The notes under the pieces were generated by a model. The model was not told the DNA's origin, did not search any database, and saw only the letters and a program-made list of their open reading frames with translations. Shown piece by piece: positions 16,117 to 25,805 of a DNA stretch of 64,000 nt. Within the stretch, counting starts at the first letter, position 1, and each line of letters starts with the position of its first letter. The DNA is from an uncultured Halomonas sp. (GTDB lineage: Bacteria > Pseudomonadota > Gammaproteobacteria > Pseudomonadales > Halomonadaceae), in the NCBI RefSeq assembly GCF_947501415.1, contig NZ_CANMVL010000007.1, forward strand, positions 124,001 to 188,000. Direction: 5' to 3'. The translations under genes were made by a program, and so were the position numbers.

Positions 16117-16145
16117 TTCCCAAGCGGGACTGTTTTCCGTAGAAT
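16117..16145 (+). promoter_or_regulatory. Putative promoter of the rpsP operon
   Basis: TTCCCA at 16117-16122 and TAGAAT at 16140-16145 are separated by 17 bp, with about 80 bp of leader before rpsP. Confidence 0.5.
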
Positions 16146-16227
16146 GCTGCGTCTTGACTGACAGGACCGCGAGTGTCGCGGTCATCGTCGTGAACGAATC
16201 CCAATCAACCGAAGGACTTAATAGGCC

Positions 16228-16476
16228 ATGGTTACCATTCGTCTGGCTCGTGGTGGCGCCAAGAAGCGTCCCTTCTACCACCTGACCGTTACCGATTCCC
16301 GCAACGCCCGTGACGGCCGTTTCATCGAGCGTCTCGGCTTCTTCAACCCGGTTGCCCGTGGTCAGGAAGAGCGTCTGCGTGTCGATCTCGACCGTGTCAC
16401 CCACTGGCAGAGCCAGGGTGCCCAGCTCTCCGGCCGTGTTGCCGAGCTGGTCAAGGAAGCTCGCAAGCAGGCCTGA
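16228..16476 (+). CDS. rpsP: 30S ribosomal protein S16 (bS16)
   Basis: The 82-residue small-subunit protein starts with the canonical '[25 protein letters not shown]' and contains '[14 protein letters not shown]'. It is the first gene of the conserved rpsP-rimM-trmD-rplS operon. AAGGAC lies upstream of ATG 16228. Confidence 0.98.
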   Translation: MVTIRLARGGAKKRPFYHLTVTDSRNARDGRFIERLGFFNPVARGQEERLRVDLDRVTHWQSQGAQLSGRVAELVKEARKQA

Positions 16477-16514
16477 GGTCTGATGCGATGATTGTCTCGG
16501 TTCCGAGGTCGTCG

Positions 16515-17066
16515 ATGAGCGAATCTGCAAAGGCTCAGCCCGCCGACGATCATGTGGTGCTGGGAAAGTTGACCAGCCCCTATGGCGTTAAGGGCTGGCT
16601 GAAGGTGTATTCGTACACCAGCCCCATGGAGGGCATCCTCGACTACCCCGAGTGGGTGGTGCGTCAGGGCGATACGCTGAAGCGTTGTCGACTGGTGCAG
16701 GGGCGCCGCCACGGCAAGGGTCTGGTGGCCCAGCTCGAAGGCTGCGACTCCCGCGAGACCGCCGAAGCGCTGGCCGGCGCAGAACTCGTGCTGCCCAAGG
16801 CAGAACTGCCCGAGCTCAGCGGCGACGATTTCTACTGGCACGAGCTGGAAGGCCTGCGGGTCGTGACCCGTGATGGCAGCGTGCTGGGCCGTATCGACCA
16901 TCTCTTCGAGACCGGCGCCAATGACGTCATGGTCGTGAAGGGAAGCCTCGAGACGGATGCCATCGATGCCCGCGAGCGTCTATTGCCGTTCCTGCCCGAA
17001 GAGGTGATCCTCGAGGTGGATCTCGAAGATGGCGTGATGCACGTCGACTGGGATCCCGAGTTTTGA
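16515..17066 (+). CDS. rimM: Ribosome maturation factor RimM
   Basis: RimM binds S19 and helps mature the 30S head. The 183-residue protein has the N-terminal RimM barrel ('[22 protein letters not shown]') and the C-terminal PRC-type barrel ('[12 protein letters not shown]', 'GANDVMVV', '[12 protein letters not shown]'). ATG 16515 with GAGG 7 bp upstream is preferred; an in-frame ATG at 16488 would add nine residues. It is the second gene of the rpsP operon. Confidence 0.96.
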   Translation: MSESAKAQPADDHVVLGKLTSPYGVKGWLKVYSYTSPMEGILDYPEWVVRQGDTLKRCRLVQGRRHGKGLVAQLEGCDSRETAEALAGAELVLPKAELPELSGDDFYWHELEGLRVVTRDGSVLGRIDHLFETGANDVMVVKGSLETDAIDARERLLPFLPEEVILEVDLEDGVMHVDWDPEF

Positions 17067-17080
17067 AGGAATCCGGTTCG

Positions 17081-17881
17081 ATGACGGCTGACTCTCCGGC
17101 ACCCGAACGGGTGGCCGATATGTGGGTCGGGGTCGTCTCGCTGTTTCCGGAGATGTTCGAGGCGATCACCCGCTACGGCGTTACCGGTCGAGCAGTCGAG
17201 AAGGGGCATGTTGCGCTGGAGGTCTGGAATCCTCGCGACTTTGCCACCGACAGACATCGCACCGTGGACGACCGCCCCTATGGCGGCGGGCCAGGGATGT
17301 TGATGAAGGTCGATACCCTGCGCGCGGCGATTCACGCGGCCAGAGCCAGGGCAGAGCAGGCCACCGGGCAGCGTCCCAGGGTGGTCTATCTGTCGCCCCA
17401 GGGGCGACGGCTCGATCAGGCCGGGGCTCGGGAGCTGGCGGCCGGACCGCCACTGGTCGTGGTGGCGGGGCGTTACGAAGGCATCGATGAGCGCGTGGTG
17501 GAGAGCGACATCGATGAAGAGTGGTCGATCGGCGATTATGTGTTGAGCGGCGGCGAGCTGCCGGCCATGGTGCTGATCGATGCCGCGGCAAGGCTGGTGC
17601 CCGGAGTGCTGGGTCATCAGGATTCCGCGGTCGAGGACTCCTTCAACGAAGGACTGCTGGACTGCCCGCACTACACTCGCCCCGAGGTGATCGACGGGCG
17701 TCAGGTGCCGGAAGTCCTGCTCAGCGGCAATCACGGTGCCATTCGGCGCTGGCGGCTGAAGCAGTCTCTTGGGCGTACCTGGCAGCGACGCCCCGACCTG
17801 CTCGAGGGCAGGGAGTTGAACAAGGAGCAGCGCAAGCTGTTGCAGGAGTTCCTCGAGGAGCACGCATTGCCCGCCAGATAG
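17081..17881 (+). CDS. trmD: tRNA (guanine37-N1)-methyltransferase TrmD
   Basis: TrmD methylates G37 of tRNAs with SAM to prevent frameshifting. SPOUT-fold trefoil-knot motifs are visible: '[16 protein letters not shown]', '[13 protein letters not shown]', '[11 protein letters not shown]', '[10 protein letters not shown]' and '[16 protein letters not shown]'. ATG 17081 is chosen with AAGGA upstream, giving 266 residues; an in-frame TTG at 17063 overlaps the rimM stop. Confidence 0.97.
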   Translation: MTADSPAPERVADMWVGVVSLFPEMFEAITRYGVTGRAVEKGHVALEVWNPRDFATDRHRTVDDRPYGGGPGMLMKVDTLRAAIHAARARAEQATGQRPRVVYLSPQGRRLDQAGARELAAGPPLVVVAGRYEGIDERVVESDIDEEWSIGDYVLSGGELPAMVLIDAAARLVPGVLGHQDSAVEDSFNEGLLDCPHYTRPEVIDGRQVPEVLLSGNHGAIRRWRLKQSLGRTWQRRPDLLEGRELNKEQRKLLQEFLEEHALPAR

Positions 17882-18034
17882 GGCAGGCGGAGGTGCGGGA
17901 GCGCTGAGCGATCGAGCTCACGGCCCCGCGTCACCCATTATCTCCCGCGCTCTCGAGAGCATTCGAGCGCCGGGATCACGATTCATCGGCAACCCAGGCG
18001 ATCGATGAGTCAACGTTATCAAGGAGTCATTGTC

Positions 18035-18391
18035 ATGAGCAGCAAGAACAAGGTGATCCAGGCGCTCGAAGCCGAGCAGATGAGCAAGGAGATCCCGACC
18101 TTTGCCCCCGGCGACACCATTATCGTCCAGGTCAAGGTCAAGGAAGGCAGCCGTGAGCGTCTCCAGGCCTTCGAAGGCGTGGTGATCGGCAAGCGTAACC
18201 GCGGCCTGAACTCTGCCTTCACCGTGCGCAAGATCTCTCACGGTGTGGGTGTCGAGCGTACCTTCCAGACCTACAGCCCGCTGGTCGACTCCATCAGCGT
18301 CAAGCGTCGCGGTGACGTGCGCAAGGCCAAGCTCTACTACCTCCGTGAGCGCAGCGGCAAGTCTGCACGCATCAAGGAAAAGCTGGCCTGA
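18035..18391 (+). CDS. rplS: 50S ribosomal protein L19 (bL19)
   Basis: The 118-residue large-subunit protein at the subunit interface has the family core '[44 protein letters not shown]' region and ends '[19 protein letters not shown]'. ATG 18035 has AAGGAG upstream. It is the last gene of the rpsP operon and is followed by a terminator. Confidence 0.98.
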   Translation: MSSKNKVIQALEAEQMSKEIPTFAPGDTIIVQVKVKEGSRERLQAFEGVVIGKRNRGLNSAFTVRKISHGVGVERTFQTYSPLVDSISVKRRGDVRKAKLYYLRERSGKSARIKEKLA

Positions 18392-18441
18392 GGCCAAGGC
18401 CTCCGAGCCCTCGGGTCAGGGCACTGCCCCGGCTCGATCGA

Positions 18442-18480
18442 AAACCCCGTCACCGCTCTCGCGGGGCGGGGTTTCCTTTT
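18442..18480 (+). terminator. Rho-independent terminator of the rpsP operon
   Basis: AAACCCCG at 18442-18449 pairs with CGGGGTTT at 18467-18474, followed by CCTTTT. It sits between rplS and xerD. Confidence 0.85.
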
Positions 18481-18508
18481 GGGTGCAACATGCCAGCCGG
18501 AGAACCTC

Positions 18509-19408
18509 ATGAGTAGGGTCGACGAGACAGCCGTTATCGATACCTTTCTCGATGCCCTGTGGCTGGAACAGGGGGTCAGCGAGCATACGCTGGCTGCCTA
18601 CCGCCGCGACCTGACCGCCTGGGCGGCGCACCTTGCCGAGCTTGGCGAGGGGCTGCTCTCGCCAGATGCCAGGAGCCTGCCGGCCTGGCTCGATGCGCGG
18701 CGTGCGGCCGGCTATCGGCTGCGCAGCAATGCGCGCCTGCTCTCCAGTCTGCGTCGCTTCTATCGTTGGGCGCTGGAGACGGGGCGTATCGAGCGTGACC
18801 CGCTGGCCGAGGTCAGGTTGCCCCGAGTGCAACCCAGCCTGCCCGAGACCCTGGAGGAGGCCGAGGTGGAACGGCTGATTGCGGCACCAGATGTGACGAC
18901 GGATCTGGGGCTTCGTGACCGCACCATGCTGGAGGTGCTTTATGGCACGGGTCTTCGCGTCTCGGAGCTGGTGGGACTGACCACCGATGCCGTGAATCTG
19001 CGCCAGGGAGTGGTCAGGGTGCGCGGCAAGGGTGACAAGGACCGCCTGGTGCCTCTGGGAGAGGAGGCCGTCCACTGGGTCGCGCGCTATCTGCGCACCG
19101 CGCGTGGTGCCTTGATGCATGATGTCATGCGGCCTGCGCTCTTTCCGGGGCGTGACGACCGCCCGCTGACCCGACAGGCCTTCTGGTACCGGATCAAGCA
19201 TCACGCCAGGGTGGCCGGCATCGAGCGCTCGCTGTCGCCCCATACCCTGCGCCATGCATTCGCCACCCACTTGTTGAATCATGGTGCCAATCTGCGTGTC
19301 GTACAGTTGCTGCTAGGTCATAGTGACCTTTCCACTACCCAGATCTATACCCATGTGGCCCAGGCGCGCCTGGAGCGCCTGCATGCCGATCACCACCCAC
19401 GAGGATGA
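18509..19408 (+). CDS. xerD: Tyrosine recombinase XerD
   Basis: XerD acts with XerC at dif to resolve chromosome dimers under FtsK control. The 299-residue protein has the SAM-like N-terminal domain and all catalytic residues: Arg in 'GTGLRVSEL', Lys in 'GKGDKDR', 'HTLRHAFATHLLNHG', His in 'LLGHSDLSTTQ' and the nucleophile Tyr in 'IYTHV'. ATG 18509 has GGAGA upstream. The XerD assignment over XerC rests on dsbC-hom-thrC-recJ synteny. Confidence 0.95.
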   Translation: MSRVDETAVIDTFLDALWLEQGVSEHTLAAYRRDLTAWAAHLAELGEGLLSPDARSLPAWLDARRAAGYRLRSNARLLSSLRRFYRWALETGRIERDPLAEVRLPRVQPSLPETLEEAEVERLIAAPDVTTDLGLRDRTMLEVLYGTGLRVSELVGLTTDAVNLRQGVVRVRGKGDKDRLVPLGEEAVHWVARYLRTARGALMHDVMRPALFPGRDDRPLTRQAFWYRIKHHARVAGIERSLSPHTLRHAFATHLLNHGANLRVVQLLLGHSDLSTTQIYTHVAQARLERLHADHHPRG

Positions 19409-19411
19409 ATC

Positions 19412-20161
19412 ATGACGACCCTTTTCCGGCTCCTTCTTCTCGGACTGTCCGCCGCGCCTATGGCCATGTTGCTCTCGACGCAAGCCTTGGCCCAGCAGGG
19501 TGAGGCCGAGCGTCTTGCCGAGCGGCTTTCGGTCAGCGGCCAGGCGATGCCGGTGCGTAGCGTTCGCGAGGCGCCGATGGAGGGGCTCTTCGAGGTGCGC
19601 CTGGAGACCGGCGAGCGCTTCTACAGCGACGCGCAAGGCGAGCACTTTCTGGTAGGCGACCTCTACCGCAATGGCAAGCAGGGGCTGGTCAACCTGAGCG
19701 AGGAGAGTCGCAACGCCGAGCGTGCCGAGCGTCTGAGCCAGGTACCGGAATCCGAGCGGGTGATCTTCCGCGGAGCCCAGAGCCGCGCCAGTGTGATGGT
19801 ATTCACCGATACCACTTGCCCCTACTGCCAGCAGCTTCACGAAGAGGTGCCGCGGCTCAACGAGCTGGGTATCGATGTTCACTACCTGGCCTTCCCGCGT
19901 AGCGGCATGAGCGGCCAGGGCGCGCGTACCATGCAGCAGGTGTGGTGTGCCGACAACTCCGCCGAGGCGATGAGTGCCGCCAAGCGGGGGGATTCGCTTT
20001 CGACCGCCGCGGACTGCGACAATCCGGTCGAGTCACAGTATCATCTGGGACTCGAGCTTGGCGTTCAGGGGACGCCGGCCATTGTGCTGCCCGACGGCCG
20101 CCTGGTACCGGGCTATGTGCCCGCCGAGCGTCTGGCCGCCATGCTGGGGCTCGACGAGTAG
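19412..20161 (+). CDS. dsbC: Periplasmic disulfide isomerase DsbC
   Basis: DsbC shuffles wrong disulfides in the periplasm and is kept reduced by DsbD. The 249-residue precursor has a signal peptide (about 1-27, 'LLSTQALAQQ'), an N-terminal dimerisation domain and a thioredoxin-like domain with the active site CPYC ('VFTDTTCPYCQQLH') and the cis-Pro region 'GVQGTPAIVL'. A second cysteine pair ('VWCADN', 'ADCDNP') matches the structural disulfide. The gene begins 3 bp after xerD. Confidence 0.94.
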   Translation: MTTLFRLLLLGLSAAPMAMLLSTQALAQQGEAERLAERLSVSGQAMPVRSVREAPMEGLFEVRLETGERFYSDAQGEHFLVGDLYRNGKQGLVNLSEESRNAERAERLSQVPESERVIFRGAQSRASVMVFTDTTCPYCQQLHEEVPRLNELGIDVHYLAFPRSGMSGQGARTMQQVWCADNSAEAMSAAKRGDSLSTAADCDNPVESQYHLGLELGVQGTPAIVLPDGRLVPGYVPAERLAAMLGLDE

Positions 20162-20300
20162 GGCATCCCGCTCTGTCCGCACGCCTGCAGGCCAGGTGCT
20201 GGTGGCCGAGCGCCCTGGCCCGCCCCGGTGGCGGGCCGCCGAGCCATCTGGACACGACACGCTATATAACGAACTCGGACACACGAGCAGGAGTAATACA

Positions 20301-21617
20301 TTGAAACCGGTGAGAGTTGGAATCTGTGGGCTGGGGACCGTCGGTGGCGGAACCTTCAACGTGCTGACACGCAACGCCGACGATATTACCCGGCGGGCCG
20401 GGCGACCGATTGCCATCGAGCAGGTCGCCTATCGCACCCCCAACCCCGAGTGTGACCTCACCGGCATCGACACGACCGCCGATATCTTCGAGGTGGCCAG
20501 CAACCCCAATATCGACGTGGTGGTGGAGCTGATCGGTGGTTACGACGTGGCGCGTGAGCTGGTGCTTGCCGCCATCGAGAATGGCAAGCATGTGGTCACC
20601 GCCAACAAGGCGCTGATCGCGGTGCATGGCAACGAGATCTTCGCGGCCGCTCACGAGAAGGGCGTGATCGTGGCCTTCGAGGCCGCGGTGGCCGGCGGCA
20701 TCCCGGTGATCAAGTCGCTGCGCGAGGGGCTTGGCGCCAATCGCATCGAGTGGGTGGCGGGGATCATCAACGGTACCGGCAACTATATCCTGACCCATAT
20801 GCGCGATGATGGGCGGGCCTTCGATGATGTTCTCGCCGAGGCCCAGGCGCTTGGCTATGCGGAAGCCGACCCGACCTTCGATGTCGAGGGCATCGATGCC
20901 GCCCACAAATTGACCATCCTCGCCTCCATCGCCTATGGGGTGCCGCTGCAGTTCGAGAAGGCCTATACCGAGGGCATCTCCCGGGTCACCGCCGAGGACG
21001 TGGAGCAGGCCGACAACCTGGGCTACGTGATCAAGCACCTGGGAATCTCCAAGCGGACCGAGCAGGGCCTGGAGCTGCGTGTGCACCCCACGCTGATCCC
21101 CAAGGAACGCTTGCTGGCCAACGTGCATGGCGTCAAGAATGCCATCGCCGTGATGGGCGATGCCGTGGGGCCGACCCTCTACTACGGCGCCGGCGCCGGG
21201 GCCGAACCCACCGCCTCCGCGGTGGTTGCCGACCTGCTCGACGTGGCCCGTGATATCGCCACCGACCACCACTACCGGGTGCCCTACCTGGCCTTCAGTG
21301 GCATCAGCGAGGATGTCAGTCAGCTGCCGATCATGCCCATGGAGGAGATCACCACCGCCTACTACCTGCGGTTGCTGGCGGTGGATCGCCCCGGGGTACT
21401 GGCGCGGGTGGCGACCATTCTCTCCGAGCAGGGTATCTCCATCGAGGCGCTGATCCAGAAGGAGGCCACCGAGGGTGAACTGGTGCCGATCATTCTGCTG
21501 ACTCACCGCACCCCCGAGAAGAGCATGAACGAGGCGATTCGCCAGATCGAGTCCATGTCCGATGTCGCCGGACCGGTGACCCGGATTCGCGTCGAATCCC
21601 TGGACGAGCAGGAATAA
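20301..21617 (+). CDS. hom: Homoserine dehydrogenase (TTG start)
   Basis: This enzyme reduces aspartate semialdehyde to homoserine, the branch step to Thr and Met. The 438-residue monofunctional form has the NAD(P) motif 'GICGLGTVGGG', the catalytic region 'GIINGTGNYILT' and 'EADPTFDVEGIDAAHK', and a C-terminal ACT domain ('LLAVDRPGVLARVATILSEQGISIEAL'). The family start follows TTG 20301, which has CAGGAG upstream; no closer ATG exists. A GC-rich hairpin without a T-run lies at 20217-20237. thrC starts 3 bp downstream. Confidence 0.95.
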   Translation: MKPVRVGICGLGTVGGGTFNVLTRNADDITRRAGRPIAIEQVAYRTPNPECDLTGIDTTADIFEVASNPNIDVVVELIGGYDVARELVLAAIENGKHVVTANKALIAVHGNEIFAAAHEKGVIVAFEAAVAGGIPVIKSLREGLGANRIEWVAGIINGTGNYILTHMRDDGRAFDDVLAEAQALGYAEADPTFDVEGIDAAHKLTILASIAYGVPLQFEKAYTEGISRVTAEDVEQADNLGYVIKHLGISKRTEQGLELRVHPTLIPKERLLANVHGVKNAIAVMGDAVGPTLYYGAGAGAEPTASAVVADLLDVARDIATDHHYRVPYLAFSGISEDVSQLPIMPMEEITTAYYLRLLAVDRPGVLARVATILSEQGISIEALIQKEATEGELVPIILLTHRTPEKSMNEAIRQIESMSDVAGPVTRIRVESLDEQE

Positions 21618-21620
21618 CCC

Positions 21621-23009
21621 ATGCGCTATATCAGTACCCGCGGGCAGGCGCCCGCACTCTCCTTCGAGGAGGTCGTGCTTACCGGCATGGCCAGCGATGG
21701 TGGCCTCTACGTGCCCGAGCATGTGCCCGAGCTCTCGCAGGATGAGCTGGCGGCCATGGCCGGTCTCTCCTATGCCGAGATCGCCTTCCGGGTGATGAAG
21801 CCCTTCGTCAACGGCGAGATCGATGACGAGACATTCCGGGGGATCGTGAAGGAGGCGTATGCCACCTTCAGCCATGATGCCGTGGTGCCACTCAATCAGC
21901 TTGACGCCAACCACTTTCTGCTCGAGCTGTTCCACGGCCCGACCCTGGCCTTCAAGGATGTCGCCCTGCAGCTGCTGGGTCGCATCCTCGACCACTTCCT
22001 CAAGAAGCGTGGCGAGCGGGCGGTGATCATGGGGGCGACCTCCGGCGATACCGGCTCGGCGGCCATCGAGGGCTGCCGCCACTGCGACAACCTCGATATC
22101 TTTATCCTCCATCCGCACAATCGGGTGTCGGAGGTGCAGCGTCGCCAGATGACCACGGTGCTGGCGGACAACGTCTTCAACGTCGCCATCGAGGGCAACT
22201 TCGACGACGCCCAGGCAATGGTCAAGGCGAGCTTCGCCGACCAGAACTTCCTGAACGGTACCCGGCTGGTGGCGGTAAATTCCATCAACTGGGCGCGCAT
22301 CATGGCCCAGATCGTCTACTACGTGGCCTCCGCCGTGGCCCTGGGGGCGCCCCAGCGAAAGGTGAGCTTCTGTGTGCCATCGGCCAACTTCGGCAACGTC
22401 TTCGCCGGCTACATGGCCTATCGCATGGGCCTGCCGGTCGAGCGCTTCGTGATCGCCACCAACGCCAACGACATCCTGCACCGCACCCTGGCCGCCAACG
22501 ACTTCTCGAAGAAGGAGCTGGTGGCCACGCTCGCGCCCTCCATGGATATCGTGGTCTCCTCAAACTTCGAGCGCCTGCTGTTCGAGGCGTATGATCGCGA
22601 CGGCAAGGCCGTGGATGCCCTGCTCGAACGCTTCCAGACCGAGCCCACGGCCCTGGCCGAAGCACCGCTATCGCGCCTGCGTGAGCGCTTCGCCAGCCAC
22701 AGCGTCGATGACAGCTCCATTCTGGAGGTGATCCGCGAGGCACACCATCGCACCCAGGAGATCCTCGACCCGCACACCGCCACCGGCTACCGCGCCGCCG
22801 AGCGCGAACGGGGTGACGAGAGCGTACCGATGATCACCCTGGCCACCGCCCACCCGGCCAAGTTCGCCGAGGCGGTGGTCAAGGCCGGTTTCCCGGGGGT
22901 GCCGCTGCCGCCGCATATGGACGACCTGTTGGAGCGTGAGGAGCGCTACACGGTGTTGCCGGCGGAGCTTTCTGCGGTGCAACGGTTCGTCGCCGAGAAT
23001 CGCCGCTGA
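21621..23009 (+). CDS. thrC: Threonine synthase
   Basis: A PLP enzyme converting O-phosphohomoserine to threonine. The 462-residue form matches the longer gammaproteobacterial type. It starts 'MRYISTRGQAPALSFEEVVLTGMASDGGLYVPE', has the PLP-lysine region 'FHGPTLAFKDVALQLLG', the phosphate-binding 'GATSGDTGSAAIEG', and 'SANFGNVFAGYMA'. It is co-transcribed with hom, completing the aspartate-to-threonine branch apart from the kinases. Confidence 0.95.
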   Translation: MRYISTRGQAPALSFEEVVLTGMASDGGLYVPEHVPELSQDELAAMAGLSYAEIAFRVMKPFVNGEIDDETFRGIVKEAYATFSHDAVVPLNQLDANHFLLELFHGPTLAFKDVALQLLGRILDHFLKKRGERAVIMGATSGDTGSAAIEGCRHCDNLDIFILHPHNRVSEVQRRQMTTVLADNVFNVAIEGNFDDAQAMVKASFADQNFLNGTRLVAVNSINWARIMAQIVYYVASAVALGAPQRKVSFCVPSANFGNVFAGYMAYRMGLPVERFVIATNANDILHRTLAANDFSKKELVATLAPSMDIVVSSNFERLLFEAYDRDGKAVDALLERFQTEPTALAEAPLSRLRERFASHSVDDSSILEVIREAHHRTQEILDPHTATGYRAAERERGDESVPMITLATAHPAKFAEAVVKAGFPGVPLPPHMDDLLEREERYTVLPAELSAVQRFVAENRR

Positions 23010-23058
23010 GGTCACCAGTTGCTATCAGCCTCGAGCCTGTATGCCACTCGGGGCTGAT

Positions 23059-23153
23059 CCGGCGACAGGCCTGCGAGGGGGCGCTGTGAACCCCTCCCTG
23101 GGCGCTACCGATGCCATCCCTGGCATAGGACCCCCTCTTCGGCCTATCCCCGG
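23059..23153. repeat. Dispersed intergenic inverted-repeat element, copy B
   Basis: A 95-bp element lies in the thrC-recJ gap. Its 23-bp ends (23059-23081 and 23131-23153) are imperfect inverted repeats, CCGGCGACAGGCC...GAGGGGG against CCCCCTC...GGCCTATCCCCGG. A central hairpin, ATGCCA/TGGCAT, lies at 23111-23126. The left half shares GGCGACAGGCC and CGAGGGGGCGCT with the minus strand of copy A. It looks like a REPIN-type intergenic repeat. Confidence 0.7.
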
Positions 23154-23200
23154 CGCCCCTCGCTGGGTCAGCGGCCTACAGTCACAGACTTGAACCAGAG

Positions 23201-25012
23201 GTGCCTGGCTTGAACGCCATACGCGACCCCAACGATCTGAACGAGCGCCTGAGGCCGCGTATTCTGCCGCGGCCCCGGGATGCCGCGCTCTATGCTCGCG
23301 CCCAGCGAGAAGGGCTCAGCGAGCTTCAGGCTCGGGTGCTGGCCGGGCGTCTGCCGGGCTATCGGGGGGAGCTTGATCCGCTGGTCTCGCCCAGCCTGCG
23401 ACATTTGGCCCACCCCGAGAAGCTGGCCGATGGCCGGCGTGCCGCCGAGCGCATCGCTCAGGCGGTGGTCGACGGCGAGCATATCGGCATCCTGACCGAC
23501 TACGATGTCGATGGCATCACCTCTCATGTGGTGATCCGGCGCACCCTGCATGAGCTGTTCGGCGTGCCGGAGGCGAAGCTGCACAGCCTGATTGGTCATC
23601 GTATCCATGACGGCTACGGCATCAGTCTGCCGCTGGTGGAGCGAGCCCTGGCCCTCAAGCCGCGGCCCAGCCTGGTGATTACCGCCGACTGTGGCAGCAG
23701 CGACGAGCCGCGTATCGCACGCCTGGCGGCCCAGGGCATCGAGGTGGTGGTCAGCGACCACCACGCGCTGCCGGTGGAGGGGCCACCGCCCTCGGCGCAT
23801 GCCGTGGTCAACCCGACTCGCGACGACTGCGACTACCCCGACCCGACCATCGCCGGCTGCATGGTGGCCTGGCTGGTCATGTCGCTGACCCGCAGCGTGT
23901 TGATCGAGTGGGGTGTGCTGGCCCAGGCGACGCCCAAGCTCTCGCCCTGGCTCTCCTATGTGGCGCTGGGCACCGTGGCGGACTGTGTCTCCCTGGGGGG
24001 CAGTCCCGCCAACCGCGCGGTGGTGACCCACGGTCTGGCGCTGATCAACCGCATGGAGGCGGCCTGCTGGCGAGCCATGGCGCAGCGGCTGGGCGCCGAT
24101 AGCGTGCCCTTCGACGCCGAGACCCTGGGGTTCCAGATGGGGCCACGGATCAACGCCCGCTCGCGCCTCGATGACCCTTATGCCGCGTTGCACTTCATGC
24201 TGGCGGCGGACGATGTCTCGGCGGCGCGGCACCTGGACACGCTGGATCAGGATAACCAGTCTCGCAAGGCGATCGAGGCCGACATGGCCGAGGAGGCGCG
24301 AGCGCTGGCGATGCCGGCGCTGAGTGCCAACGAACCGGCCGTCGTGGTCTTTCTGGAGGATGGGCATGCGGGGGTGCAGGGCATCGTCGCCTCCAGGCTG
24401 GTGCAGGCCTACGGCCGCCCGGCGCTGGTGCTTACGCCAGCGGCCGCCCCCGGCATGCTGACCGGTTCGGGGCGCTCCATCGAAGGGCTGCATCTGCGCG
24501 ATGCCCTGCAGCGGACCTTCGAGCTTGCCCCCGAGGCGTTGCCGCGTTTCGGAGGTCATCGTGGGGCGGCCGGCGTCGGTGTTCCCGCCGAGCGGCTCGA
24601 TGCCTTCAAGGTCGCCTTTCTAACGGCGGTGGCCGAACAGCTGGGCGAGACCGAGCTCTATCCCAGGATCCTGACCGATGGTGACCTGGCCCCCGAACAG
24701 CTGAGCCTCGCGACCCTCGAGGAGCTGCAGGCGGTAGGGCCCTTCGGTCGTGAGTTCGACCCGCCGCTGTTTCAGGGCGAGTTTGTCGTCGAACGTCTGC
24801 GCCCGGTGGGTGCCGACGGCACTCACCTGATGCTGGAGCTATCACTGGGGGCGGTAACCCATCGGGCGATCTGGTTCCGGGCGCTGACGCCTGGCGAGGT
24901 GCCGGCCTTCGGCGTGGGTGATCGGCTGCGCTGTGCCTACAAGCTCAACCGCAATCGCTGGCGGGGCCGCGAGAACCTGCAGCTGATGATTGAACACGCC
25001 GAGCAGGGCTGA
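23201..25012 (+). CDS. recJ: Single-strand DNA 5'-to-3' exonuclease RecJ
   Basis: RecJ digests 5' ends in RecF-pathway recombination, base-excision and mismatch repair. The protein of about 600 residues has DHH-family motifs 'LTDYDVDGITSHVV', 'ITADCGSSDE', 'VVSDHHALP', and the DHHA1 region 'RFGGHRGAAGVGV' plus a C-terminal OB-like domain. Initiation is either GTG 23201 or TTG 23210; the latter has GAGGTG seven bases upstream. 'ADCGSSDE' replaces the more usual 'DCGIS' spelling. Downstream of hom-thrC as in relatives. Confidence 0.93.
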   Translation: MPGLNAIRDPNDLNERLRPRILPRPRDAALYARAQREGLSELQARVLAGRLPGYRGELDPLVSPSLRHLAHPEKLADGRRAAERIAQAVVDGEHIGILTDYDVDGITSHVVIRRTLHELFGVPEAKLHSLIGHRIHDGYGISLPLVERALALKPRPSLVITADCGSSDEPRIARLAAQGIEVVVSDHHALPVEGPPPSAHAVVNPTRDDCDYPDPTIAGCMVAWLVMSLTRSVLIEWGVLAQATPKLSPWLSYVALGTVADCVSLGGSPANRAVVTHGLALINRMEAACWRAMAQRLGADSVPFDAETLGFQMGPRINARSRLDDPYAALHFMLAADDVSAARHLDTLDQDNQSRKAIEADMAEEARALAMPALSANEPAVVVFLEDGHAGVQGIVASRLVQAYGRPALVLTPAAAPGMLTGSGRSIEGLHLRDALQRTFELAPEALPRFGGHRGAAGVGVPAERLDAFKVAFLTAVAEQLGETELYPRILTDGDLAPEQLSLATLEELQAVGPFGREFDPPLFQGEFVVERLRPVGADGTHLMLELSLGAVTHRAIWFRALTPGEVPAFGVGDRLRCAYKLNRNRWRGRENLQLMIEHAEQG

Positions 25013-25092
25013 GACATCGAATCGGGGCAGGCGCCGGGGGCGGCTCTTCGTTACACTGCGCCGCGTCCCCTTTCCTGACCCAGAGAATCGCG

Positions 25093-25710
25093 ATGGAGCC
25101 CCAGCTATCTCCCTCATCCCCGCATCGTCCCTATGAGGACGCCATGGCACTGCTGCTCGGTACCTTGTTCGTGGCGCTCGGGGTGGCCTTCTACACCCAG
25201 GCCACGCTGCTCACCGGCAGCACCGCCGGCATGGCCTTCCTGCTGCAGTACGCTACCGGATGGTCCTTCGGCGTCTGGTTCTTCCTGATCAATCTGCCGT
25301 TCTACTGGCTGGCCATCAAGCGCATGGGCTGGTCGTTCACATTGCGTACCTTCGCCGCCATCGGGCTGGTGTCGCTGTTTTCCGAGCTTACCGGCCGCTG
25401 GATCAGCATCGATTCGCTGGCACCCTTCTATGGAGCGCTGATGGGCGGCTGCCTGATCGGCATCGGCATGCTGATCCTGTTTCGCCACCGCGCCAGCCTC
25501 GGCGGGGTCAATATCCTGGTGCTCTATCTCCAGGATCGCTATGGGCTGCGTGCCGGCTATGTGCAGCTGGCGATCGATGGCGTGATCATGCTGGTCGGCC
25601 TGGCGCTGTTGCCGGCCGACCGGGTGGGGCTGTCGGTACTCGGGGCGGTGGCGCTCAACCTGATCATCGCGCTGAACCACAAGCCGGGGCGCTATATGGG
25701 GGTCAGCTGA
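25093..25710 (+). CDS. YitT-family integral membrane protein
   Basis: The 205-residue protein has about six hydrophobic segments and the YitT signature layout ('LTGSTAGMAFLLQYATGWSFGVWFFLINLPFYWLA' region, 'GCLIGIGMLILFRHRASLGGVNILVLYLQ'). It lacks the C-terminal DUF2179 soluble domain of Bacillus YitT. The molecular function of the family is not established. It stands alone, convergent with the metal-efflux operon. Confidence 0.85.
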   Translation: MEPQLSPSSPHRPYEDAMALLLGTLFVALGVAFYTQATLLTGSTAGMAFLLQYATGWSFGVWFFLINLPFYWLAIKRMGWSFTLRTFAAIGLVSLFSELTGRWISIDSLAPFYGALMGGCLIGIGMLILFRHRASLGGVNILVLYLQDRYGLRAGYVQLAIDGVIMLVGLALLPADRVGLSVLGAVALNLIIALNHKPGRYMGVS

Positions 25711-25722
25711 GCCGGCAGCGGT

Positions 25723-25805
25723 TCAGCCCTTGCCCCAGAACCACCACACGATCAGGCCGATCAGTCCCAGCCCGGCCAGATTGACGATCAGCGTAACGAG
25801 TGTGC

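Noticed and set aside
14336..16204. 622-codon open frame antisense to ffh and the following gap
   Set aside because: Ffh motifs are unambiguous on the plus strand; the antisense product is Leu/His-rich with no domain.
20217..20237. Hairpin GGCCCGCC/GGCGGGCC upstream of hom as a threonine attenuator
   Set aside because: No T-run follows and no Thr/Ile-rich leader peptide is visible.
20262..22481. 739-codon open frame antisense to hom and thrC
   Set aside because: It is a GC-rich shadow frame: hom and thrC on the other strand have complete family motifs, and the antisense translation is His/Gly-rich low-complexity sequence.
23168..24559. 463-codon open frame antisense to recJ
   Set aside because: Shadow of RecJ, whose DHH motifs are intact on the plus strand.
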